From contig JAANBB010000688.1 in NCBI GenBank assembly GCA_014621425.1, positions 1 through 15,177 of the forward strand: a DNA stretch of 15,177 nt, in the 5' to 3' direction. Below, one piece after another: positions 7,896-15,177 of the stretch. The notes under the pieces were generated by a model. That model saw nothing but the letters and a program-made list of their open reading frames with translations. It was not told the DNA's origin and did no database searches. A program made the position numbers and the translations under genes. How positions within the stretch are numbered: the first letter of the stretch is position 1; every line of letters starts with the position of its first letter. The stretch is from Cylindrodendrum hubeiense (lineage: Eukaryota > Ascomycota > Sordariomycetes > Hypocreales > Nectriaceae).

Positions 7896-9414
7896 TCACA
7901 CCTTCATGACTCTGATCCCCACATCCCCCTTCAGCCAAGGCGACCCTATCTTACCAAAGTCCAGAGCGGAGAAGTCTGTGACGCGCGGCACATCAGGGGA
8001 TGCCCACTCTACATCATAGTCCCTCAACAAAGAAGCTAGCGTCTTTGAGACCATGATATTGGCCATCTTCTCTCCGACACAGCGGTGACAGCCGGCTCCG
8101 AAGGGGATAAACTTTGCGCCTGCTTCAGAACGGTTGTCTATGAGTACAAGGTCCCCTGAATCCGTAATCCAACGCTCCGGGTCCCACTCTTCGGGGTTGG
8201 GGAAGTTGGCTGGGTCATGGTGGGTTGAGTAAGGACTGATAGAGACGATAGCTCCCTTGGGAACCGAGATCTTCGTTGTCGGTATGACTACTTCCTTTCT
8301 CGCAAGCCTAAGCATCTGGAATCCCGAGTACAGACGCGAACTCTCTTTGATGCATGCCTGCAGAAGAAGCGAGTCCTCATCGGGATGGCCCCGCAGCTCG
8401 GCGGTGACACGCTTCAACATCTCAGGGTGACGCATCAACTTCCAGGCTGTTAGCGGTTGTCTTGGCTGAGACAAAGTTGAGAACTTACTGAAATGAGAGA
8501 CCAGCTGATGCTGGCAGCAGTACTAGTATGAGCGGCAAACATAAGCAGAGTGTGGTGGCTCGGCATCAAATCGCTGAGGGGAGCAGTCGACTTGTCTTCC
8601 ATCGTGAATGCGATGTAATCAGGCAGAGTCCTCGAAGATTCGGTACCAATCACTTCTCTTTGATGTAGACGCTCGAGGAATATCTCTTTGACTCGCTGGC
8701 GCGCCCGTTTCAGCCGCCGTGCTGGTGGATGGGGGACCCAGTCCGGCAGGACAAAGGAGAACAGACTCCCAATGTCGGCTTCCATGGCGTGCAAGAGGTC
8801 TACAAGTTCCCGCATATTGCTCTCATAGAAGTCTTGGCCCATGAGTGTTCTCACAATGATCTTGTGAACAAGAAAAGAGATCGATCCGAAAAGGGGGAGA
8901 TCCTCCTGCATCTGCCATTCTGCGGCTGCCTTTTGCGTCTCTTCGACAGAAACGGCTAATGTGTACTGTTGAGCGGCGCTGCGATTGACATATTTGCTGA
9001 GAGATGAAAGGAGTGTTTTGTAATGGTTCCAATACCCAGAATCAATGATTTTGTTGAGAAATATCCCCTGTGGCGGCGTCAGTCGTGCGAGATGCTTGGC
9101 TGGGCGAAGGGATAAAATACCATGCCACCGGTGAAGGACCAGACATCCTCTCTAGTCTCCAGGTATATCTTGTTGAGAGCGTTCCCTCGAAGCCAGACGG
9201 TGTAGACCGTTAAAATCTGGAGACTGAAAATGCTACCACACTGCGCTGTGGCCTTCGTAACGAGGTCGACTGGCCGCATGGCATAGTCGAGGGCATCACC
9301 GAGAAACGAAAAGGTGCCTTCACCCTTGTATGAAGGAACCTTTTTCCGCCATGGGTTTGCAGCATAGATGAAAATCGCGCCTACCAGCAGGATGGCGGAC
9401 TGGAGAGGCCACAT
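7896..9414 (-). CDS. Cytochrome P450, CYP51-clan style
   Basis: Heme-thiolate monooxygenase, 471 aa, with exons 9414-9121, 9067-8489 and 8438-7896. The N-terminus (about residues 5-20) is a hydrophobic ER anchor. The I-helix carries FAAHTST (275-281), with the His-Thr-Ser signature seen in CYP51 relatives rather than the usual acidic-Thr pair. K-helix ExxR is E323-R326, DPERW covers 377-381, and the heme loop FGAGCHRCVG (404-413) has ligand Cys411. Intron 1 (53 nt) has a CTGAC branch site and CACAG acceptor. Intron 2 (50 nt) has GTAAGT and CTAAC, and uses GGAAG rather than an AG beside the branch site; this choice gives the continuous SWSLISLMRHPEM. It is on the short side for a fungal P450 but has all core motifs. 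Likely role: oxidative tailoring of the cluster product; substrate unknown. Confidence 0.92.
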
Positions 9415-9554
9415 GATGACTGTGAATCAACGTGCTACACTCGAGTCGGGAGAAAAGAGAGCAATCTGAGCACGAGGCCAGGTATGACTGTAAAGACCGG
9501 AATAGCTCGGTGTGTAAGTGTCCACTTGATATCTGCTGGTTTGATATCGCTGGG

Positions 9555-9568
9555 TAATCGGCCGATTA
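9555..9568. promoter_or_regulatory. Perfect 14-bp palindrome upstream of P450
   Basis: TAATCGGCCGATTA reads identically on both strands and is centred about 147 nt upstream of the P450 ATG. Its CGGCCG core is two CGG half-sites facing each other with no spacer. It is a plausible site for a dimeric regulator. One perfect 14-bp palindrome is expected by chance in about 16 kb, so position rather than rarity is the argument. Confidence 0.4.
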
Positions 9569-10515
9569 TGTATCGAAGGTCGTGGGTGGTAAGTTGTGTG
9601 CTACAAGCTTGGTAGCCCCCCGCTCGTAATAGGCAACGAGACAGGCGCAGTTAATTCCCGTATTTGCCAAGACGTGATCGCTTTGGGAGCTGGACTTATG
9701 TCCGGTCATCGACGTGTGGCTGAGGCGGAGGTTCCGTTGTGACTCGGAACGCGTCCGGGTGAGGGACATCAGCACACGAGCCTCGATAGACTCACTGTCA
9801 TACGCTCTTGTCGCCCTAATTTCATTCGACTTCGGCTTCATTCTCGTATAATCCCGGTTTTCTTACGGGCTGATGTCTAAGTCTCGTAAAAAAGCATCAA
9901 AAGCCACACTTGGCAATCCATCTCAGCCCAGGGTGATGATTGATGCCAAGACGGGCATTGCACTTGTTAGCTGAATCCCAGGCTGACGTGTTCACAATGC
10001 CAAGGATAATATCCACGTATCAAATGAAATGATGAAATACTATGCCTCTAGCATGGACAGACTTGAAAGCCCCAACATATGCAATCTAATGGTGAATTGG
10101 TGTTTCCCATGTGTCGCCGATGTATGATGCTGATTGTGTAGCATCGCAAAAGATATTGTCCCCCTTTCGTATCGGTCTACGGAAGAAGAAAAAACATCAA
10201 TTTTGGGTGAGTTCTTGCGTTCAGCCCTACTTAATCTGCCTAGTGTGTACTCTTTGTGTTGATCGATGCTATGACCTTGATGGCCGAAGTGATAACAAGA
10301 GAACAAGCTTCTACAGCAGAGGAAGCACAAGATAACACCTGCTGTATTTTTATTATTTCGTAATATTTTCCCAAGAAGATCAAACCGTATTCGCTATGTC
10401 AGCTCTAACAAGGGCAAATCACGAATGTTTTGATGCTGGCCCTGTCGTTGCCGTGACAGGCGCATTGATGCCTTGCTCCCTGCCTGATCACCTTTCGTTC
10501 AGCACTACTGCCAAG

Positions 10516-10690
10516 TATATACCGTCGGTTTCCACCTTCTGGTTTATGCACATCAAAGCTCATAACTCATTCACATTGGCGTCAGGTGACTCCCAGCCCC
10601 ATCATGTTTATCAAGCGCGTGCTCAAACACGCAGGCTTCCCTCGTCAACCACGGATCTCTCTCAACTCCCCCAACCTCACTCCTTGCTAC
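10516..10690 (+). promoter_or_regulatory. Probable core promoter of MFS gene
   Basis: TATATA at 10516-10521 is followed by a C/T-rich tract from about 10636 to 10690, ending some 115 nt before the ATG at 10808. This arrangement is common at ascomycete transcription starts. No start site can be read from the sequence alone. Confidence 0.35.
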
Positions 10691-10807
10691 ACGAAGACCT
10701 CTTAGCTGTATTTTATTATCCACAATCAGCACCCTAATTCGACTATCGGAGATCCAGAGAGTCGTCGGACTCGCAGCCAACCTCCGACTGCACCTCCAAC
10801 CGTGGCG

Positions 10808-12486
10808 ATGCCGCTGCCCTCCAGAAAAGTGATCGATCTTTTTCGCCCTGGCTCTGTTCCATCTACAGACTCACTGCATATCACCGAACACCAAAACCAT
10901 GCCTTTCCTTATGTGGTCGATGTCCAAGAACCCCCTCCATGGACAGAGATGAGCCCTACGACGTCCGCCTTGCACGCGGCTTTGAATGCCCCTGGGAGAC
11001 CTAAAGAGAACGATGAACACGTTGTTTGGGAGGCTACTATCCCTGATGGAGGATCACGCGGCTGGCTTGTTGTTTTGGGAGGATTTTTGAACTTCACCAC
11101 AGCTTTCGGTATATCTCCTCCCATCTCCCTAGATCTCCCTAGTCTCTAAGAAAGGCGGAGCATGCTCACACACGTAGGTATCATGAATTCCTTTGGGGTT
11201 TTCCAAGCGCACTCTGACTCTTTCTTAAAAGACGGAGAAATTTCGACCGTGGCTTGGATTGGCAGTGTTCAAGTATGCTCCCTCACTAGCCCTACACTCA
11301 CACAGCCACGCGGTATACTGATTTCAGATTAGCTCTTCCTGATGTTCATCGGTGGTCTCTTCGTTGGCCCTGCATTCGACAGATGGGGAGCACGACGCAT
11401 CATGATACCTGGCGCTATCATCTGTGTGTCGTCTTACATCTGCACCAGCTTCTGCAGCGAGTTTTATCAGGTTCTTCTATCGCATGGATTCCTCTTTGGC
11501 ATTAGAAATGCTATGTTGTAAGTTCACTACGCCTTGGAGTAAAGAATACGCCGTTAATGGTACTAAAAGGTACTATCCCACAGCCGGTGCAATTGCTGAG
11601 TGGTTTAACAAACACCGAGGCCTCGCCTTGGGTTTAGCTATCTCTGGTTCTTCCATTGGTGGCATCATTTGGCCCATCGTGATCGGGAACCTTTTTGGGA
11701 CCCTCGGATTCCCATGGACTCTTCGCATCATCGCATTTGCTTCGCTGCCAGCTCTCGCTATGGCCTGCTTTCTCGTCAAGGAGCGGAAGGGTGCTGCAGG
11801 GCCTAATGTTCACGGAGACGCACTTCAACCGCCTCCGAGTTCATTCAAAGAGATATTTCAGCGCCAATTTCTTGTCCTCAGTGCATCGCTCTTCTTTATC
11901 TTCATGGGGATGCTTGTGCCCTTCAACTACATTGGACTCTTCTCCCAGAGTGCGGTGCCCCCGAGAATGGGGGACAATCTCCTGGCAATTTGCTACGCAG
12001 GCTCTGTGGTTGGAAGAATTTCCATGGGTTGGATTGCCGACAGATGCGGCAGGTAAGATGCACAGCTCCGTTTGGAATTCTTTGTAGTGCTGACCCAACA
12101 CTCCAAGGTTCAATATTCTCATAGCAACGTCGTTTGTAACGACAGTGCTGATATTTTGCTGGGCTCCGATAACTACCAACCTGGCAGGCCTGATTGCCTT
12201 TGTTATCCTCTATGGGTTCTTCTCTGGAGGGCTTGTGCCCCTTGGATCTGCATGCGTTGCTGAAACGACCACGGACGTAAGACACCTCGGCCTTCGCATC
12301 GGCGTCATGATGGCGATATGTTCAGCAGGCACGCTTACAGGGAATCCTATTGCCGGAGTACTGGTATACACGCGGTTGGGTCGGTACGCAGTCGGCATAT
12401 TTGCGGGCTCAATCGTTCTATTGGGTACGATTCTCCTTGTCTGTGCTCGACTGCTTTGGGTTCGCAATTGGCGGGCGACTGTTTGA
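10808..12486 (+). CDS. MFS permease, monocarboxylate-transporter type
   Basis: Twelve-helix major facilitator of the MCT-like family, 480 aa, probably exporting the cluster product at the plasma membrane or taking up a small acid. Exons: 10808-11108, 11178-11272, 11333-11517, 11570-12052 and 12108-12486. A hydrophilic N-terminus of about 83 residues precedes helix 1 (GWLVVLGGFLNFTTAFGIMN). The loop 2-3 motif GPAFDRWGARR is at 144-154 with Asp148-Arg149. GAIAEWFNKHRGLALGLAIS is the typical MCT helix 4-5 segment, and GRISMGWIADRCGR is the matching loop in the second half. Introns are 69, 60, 52 and 55 nt. The second uses the acceptor GATTAG five bases after an alternative CAG, because the CAG would give an immediate stop. 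It is divergent from the P450. The transported compound cannot be told from sequence. Confidence 0.9.
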
Positions 12487-13202
12487 AGGACAGCGGCGGT
12501 GACGACTCACTAAACTACCCTTGGACGTACACAGTAATGCATTAGACCACAGTAATAATAGAAATCCTTTGCCGAGAGTTATATTTATGCTTAACGTCTT
12601 GGCTTGCATTCAGCGTGCAGAAATTTAACTACGTTCGCAGGCAACCAGGGGCTTGAGCATGCATGCTGGTCGTCCTTCCACCACATTTCAGCAACACGGA
12701 TCCTATTTTAGATGCTACAGCCCACAACTCGTCCGACTTGTGAAAAGAAGGATCCATTTGAAATGCCTAAACACTAGGCATCTGAACTGCGGCGGTATGC
12801 GGTGCGACGATGCCGTACTCCGGCGGAGATCGGGGTGAACCGCTCGGTGACGGAGGTGAGCCCATGTGTCAGTGTTCCGGCGGGCTCCGATGCGCGTGAC
12901 AAGGTTGGATCGACATCAACAGAGCTGGGCATCTCAATTGGAAATTGCAAATGGGTATTCAAAAACTAAAAAGAAAAAACTGATCTATCTATTCTGTGTA
13001 ATGAATGCGCCCAACTGCCTGGGGCTGTTTTAGTTTACCCAAGACGAGAGACATGGTCGGTGCCCGCCTATGAGAAATGATGCGCGATGCGAATCGCAGA
13101 AGGGCTACGATGTTTGCTCGCCCATGACAATTACACCAGACCCGAAAAGAACAAACTAATGTACTCATGCTCAAACTAAAAAAGGGATTCTTTTTTTGTG
13201 AA
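12487..13202. other. Convergent intergenic region, probable cluster border
   Basis: The region lies between the MFS and IFRD-like genes, which face each other. It contains an AT-rich stretch after the MFS stop (12540-12600), a GC-rich patch at about 12780-12900 and an A-rich tract at 12960-12981. In the GC-rich patch a short minus-strand frame of about 52 codons starts at an ATG near 12932 and ends near 12774. It has no motif and I leave it uncalled. The switch from tailoring genes to a housekeeping gene makes this the likely right border. Confidence 0.6.
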
Positions 13203-14585
13203 TTATCTCTTGCCACCCTTGGCGACGAGGTGCTTTGCAGCCTTCTTGGCAAGGTTGTTCTTGGAAAAGTCGGCGTCGCTGAGACACTCGGTGACAACGG
13301 GGTTGACGAACATGTGCTTCTGGAGATGGCCGCCAAAAACAATCTTCAGCATGTCCACCCGCGAGGAGAGAGACCAGGTATCGATGGGTGCGACATTGTT
13401 CCCGAGACGAAGTCTCAGGCGATAGCCAAACTCAACAACACCATCTTCGTTGGCATCGGCCGTAGAGAGTCTATTCCTCTTGTCCGGCGCAAAGCCAGCC
13501 GCAGAGTAGCCAGGGCCAACCCCCCGTTCAAGGGAGGTGACGACGCTGTTCAAGCTGTCTCGTAGGCCTTTGCGGTCCTTCTTCGCCACCGTCTTTGAGC
13601 TTTGCTTGGCCAACTCACTCATTCGGCCAGTCAATCTCTGTGGGTCGTATGGAAGCTGGAAGGGTTCGCCGGTCTCCTCCTCGTGATTGCGCGACGCTTC
13701 GAAAATGAGCGCAATACAGGCGGCAGAATGGGACTGGACATTCATGTCGGTGCTGTCGAGCTGGTCCACAAAGGCGTCAAGGGCCAAGTCGGCGGTATCC
13801 GAAAGATCTTCCACATGGCTTGCAACAAAGGCCCATGCTTGGAGGGCGGCGGCAACGATAAGGCCGTTGTCATGGGCCTCGACGCTCTCTCCATCGGTCT
13901 GCACGATGTCGACAAGGTAATCAAGAAGTTCCTGCGCAGCCTCTTCGGAGCCTCCTCCGTAGAGAACGGCGAAGCAGTAGGCGTAAATGGCAAAGACCTC
14001 GCACTCCTCATCATCGTCATCATTGATGATCTGCTTCAGGGTATTCTGGCCATGTTCGAACACGTCAGCCTCCTCGGAGGTGGACACAGTCAAGATGAAG
14101 GCCTGAAGGCTAAGCATGCGTTCCCGGGCCGTCATTCCCCGGTTTGCGGCTCGGAGGAAGAGTTCCCCAAGCTCGGTGGCGGCTTCGTCAAGCCACTCGT
14201 GGGTCTGGGGGGTGTAACGAGATCGCAAGATCTTGATGTAAAGCTCCAACAACTGTTCTCGGGTTTCGCTGTTGTTGTGTTTGCGGTCCTGGAGCTCTTC
14301 GATGAGCTGTTTTGCGTCGAAAGTACTGATGCCCTCCTCGCCAATCTCAAGCGATGAGCTTGCCGAAGTGGTGCTCATGGTCATCGCATCTTCGAAGTCA
14401 TCGTCGTAGTCGTCGTCGTCGGAGCCCACCCGGCTCGGGGCCGCGGAGTGGGCAGGTGACGTCAGTAGCGAGGCCATAGGCGAGTCGCGAGGGGTGGTGC
14501 TAAGCGAGGCACGGCCAGATTTGAGGGCCTTTCTGGAGACGGTCTTGCCGTCAGCCTTGAGGGCCTTGACTCGTGCGTGGTTCAT
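13203..14585 (-). CDS. Interferon-related developmental regulator (IFRD1/2) family protein
   Basis: Intronless, 460 aa. Animal IFRD1 (Tis7/PC4) and IFRD2 are alpha-helical repeat proteins; IFRD2 has been reported bound to translationally inactive ribosomes. The fungal role is not established. The N-terminus is basic and Ser-rich (1-50), followed by an acidic run (55-66, DDDDYDDDFEDA) and then an Arm/HEAT-like helical body from about residue 80 to 330, containing QLIEELQDRKHNNSETREQL and a second acidic patch INDDDDEECE. A C-terminal IFRD-like block around 390-430 reads TWSLSSRVDMLKIVFGG and HLQKHMFVNPVV. The tail is Lys-rich (about 441-460). The start ATG at 14585 opens the conserved basic MNHARVKALKADGK segment. 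The antisense strand holds a 251-codon open frame, a by-product of codon bias. The gene looks conserved and unrelated to the tailoring genes. Confidence 0.9.
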   Translation of the reverse strand: MNHARVKALKADGKTVSRKALKSGRASLSTTPRDSPMASLLTSPAHSAAPSRVGSDDDDYDDDFEDAMTMSTTSASSSLEIGEEGISTFDAKQLIEELQDRKHNNSETREQLLELYIKILRSRYTPQTHEWLDEAATELGELFLRAANRGMTARERMLSLQAFILTVSTSEEADVFEHGQNTLKQIINDDDDEECEVFAIYAYCFAVLYGGGSEEAAQELLDYLVDIVQTDGESVEAHDNGLIVAAALQAWAFVASHVEDLSDTADLALDAFVDQLDSTDMNVQSHSAACIALIFEASRNHEEETGEPFQLPYDPQRLTGRMSELAKQSSKTVAKKDRKGLRDSLNSVVTSLERGVGPGYSAAGFAPDKRNRLSTADANEDGVVEFGYRLRLRLGNNVAPIDTWSLSSRVDMLKIVFGGHLQKHMFVNPVVTECLSDADFSKNNLAKKAAKHLVAKGGKR

Positions 14586-14700
14586 GGTGATCTAGTAGAG
14601 GGTGCGGTCGCTCGGTGGTGTTGCGAAGGTCCGATTGAGATCGTGTGGTGTGGAGTCGCGGAAGGGCTTGGAACCAAGGGTCTAGTTGTAGATGACCCAA

Positions 14701-14730
14701 GTGTGACGAGTGTGATGAGAGTGTGACGAG
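14701..14730. repeat. Three GTGTGAYGAG near-repeats
   Basis: GTGTGACGAG occurs at 14701-14710 and 14721-14730, with GTGTGATGAG overlapping at 14710-14719. Read from the gene's strand, two of them contain CGTCA, the half-site of CRE/bZIP-type elements. They lie 115-145 nt upstream of the IFRD-like ATG, a typical promoter distance. Confidence 0.55.
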
Positions 14731-14993
14731 GAAAACTTGCTGAGAGCGCGGTCGTGGGGAGCGATGGGCTCTTCACAGACAAGATCAGTGAGACCCTGGC
14801 TGGCAGGCGATCCTCGTCGTGTTGGCGCAAAGCCTGGTCAGGTTGGTATAGTTTTTGGTCTGGGTCGATTGAGATGGGAGGAGCAGGCGGCGATGTCTGT
14901 GTATTTGAAGGCGTAGCAAAACATAAAATCCATGGGGGGATATCGGAGATAGGGTGAATCGGATGGGGACGGGCTGACCAAGTCCAGCCGACT

Positions 14994-15156
14994 TACCCTA
15001 CACCCATGCCCTGGCGTAAGGGATCGAGGATAGCCTTCACCGCGCCCAACACCAAGTAGCCTACCCTACACCTCATCCTCAACACAGACGACGACCACCA
15101 AGTGGTGGCCTCGAACCGATGCGAACGCACAAGTCCCGTCTGCTTACCCTACACCC
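14994..15156. promoter_or_regulatory. Three TACCCTACACC boxes
   Basis: TACCCTACACC starts at 14994, 15062 and 15145. The first and third are longer matches, sharing CTTACCCTACACCCAT. The CCCTA core resembles telomere-type (Tbf1-like) boxes and ACACCCAT resembles the yeast Rap1 consensus. Both kinds of site control ribosomal and translation genes in fungi. The repetition is seen directly; factor identity is inference. Confidence 0.45.
15095..15108. repeat. Inverted repeat CCACCA-AG-TGGTGG
   Basis: CCACCA at 15095-15100 is the exact reverse complement of TGGTGG at 15103-15108, with a 2-nt spacer. It lies between the second and third TACCCTACACC boxes. Function unknown. Confidence 0.45.
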
Positions 15157-15177
15157 ATCGGCCGCAACCCCTACGCG

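Larger units (their letters stand above)
9415..10807. promoter_or_regulatory. Divergent intergenic region (P450 / MFS transporter)
   Basis: The region is 1.4 kb between divergent starts at 9414 and 10808. On the P450 side a perfect 14-bp palindrome sits at 9555-9568. On the MFS side a TATATA at 10516-10521 and a pyrimidine-rich tract at about 10636-10690 look like a conventional fungal core promoter and transcription-start region. CGGAGATCC at 10747-10755 lies just upstream of the MFS ATG. A 91-codon minus-strand frame (9841-9566) and a 113-codon plus-strand frame (10396-10737) start at true ATGs but show no domain, so I do not call them. Confidence 0.6.
14586..15177. promoter_or_regulatory. 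Upstream region of IFRD-like gene
   Basis: No gene is seen to the window edge. On the minus strand this is the 5' flank of the IFRD-like gene. It contains a GTGTGAYGAG repeat cluster at 14701-14730, three TACCCTACACC boxes between 14994 and 15156, and an inverted repeat at 15095-15108. The repeated boxes suggest a strong, possibly growth-regulated promoter. Confidence 0.55.

Noticed and set aside
9566..9841. 91-codon minus-strand frame in the P450/MFS promoter
   Set aside because: It starts at a true ATG but has no domain, and it overlaps the palindrome-bearing promoter region.
10396..10737. 113-codon plus-strand frame before the MFS gene
   Set aside because: It overlaps the TATA element and the pyrimidine tract of the MFS promoter, shows no motif, and has low-complexity Ser/Pro/His content.
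13602..14357. 251-codon open frame antisense to the IFRD-like gene
   Set aside because: It lies fully within a well-supported gene on the other strand, has no family motif, and is explained by the GC-rich third positions of the real gene.
15098..15145. tRNA-like B box (GGTTCGAGGCC on the minus strand)
   Set aside because: The flanks cannot form a T-arm stem, and no A box, anticodon arm or acceptor stem is visible.

Overview
The window is nuclear DNA from a filamentous ascomycete, most likely an Aspergillus/Penicillium-type Eurotiomycete. The main evidence is a set of short introns (50-69 nt) with GT donors, CTAAC/CTGAC-type branch sites and AG acceptors. The gene content is also fungal: a TropB/PaxM-like flavin monooxygenase, a CYP51-clan P450, a monocarboxylate-type MFS permease and a fungal IFRD-family protein. 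The genus is inferred from style and was not confirmed by any search.

Layout, left to right. (1) 1-793 has no supported gene; it is GC-rich up to about 320, then AT-rich. (2) 794-2299 (-) is an FAD-dependent monooxygenase of five exons and 426 aa, one exon being only 31 nt. (3) 3402-4766 (-) is a secreted pepsin-fold protein of three exons and 418 aa whose two catalytic Asp triads are degenerate. (4) 5893-6987 (+) is a stand-alone alpha/beta-hydrolase thioesterase of 364 aa. (5) 7896-9414 (-) is a cytochrome P450 of three exons and 471 aa. (6) 10808-12486 (+) is an MFS transporter of five exons and 480 aa. (7) 13203-14585 (-) is an IFRD1/2-like protein of one exon and 460 aa. (8) 14586-15177 is the presumed promoter of that last gene.

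Genes 2-6 look like one flank of a secondary-metabolite cluster: two oxygenases, a thioesterase, an exporter and an unusual secreted protein, with two divergent intergenic regions (4767-5892 and 9415-10807) suited to shared control. No polyketide synthase, NRPS, terpene cyclase, prenyltransferase or pathway transcription factor lies in the window. The core enzyme, if there is one, must therefore be outside, most probably to the left. The IFRD gene looks like ordinary housekeeping sequence and probably marks the right border. A working model is that a core synthase elsewhere makes the scaffold, the thioesterase releases or edits it, the FMO and P450 oxidise it and the MFS exports it. The role of the pseudo-aspartic-peptidase is unknown, and it is the most interesting gene here.

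Exon boundaries were worked out by hand from splice signals, reading-frame continuity and family motifs. All five multi-exon or extended models give an uninterrupted frame, but none has transcript support.
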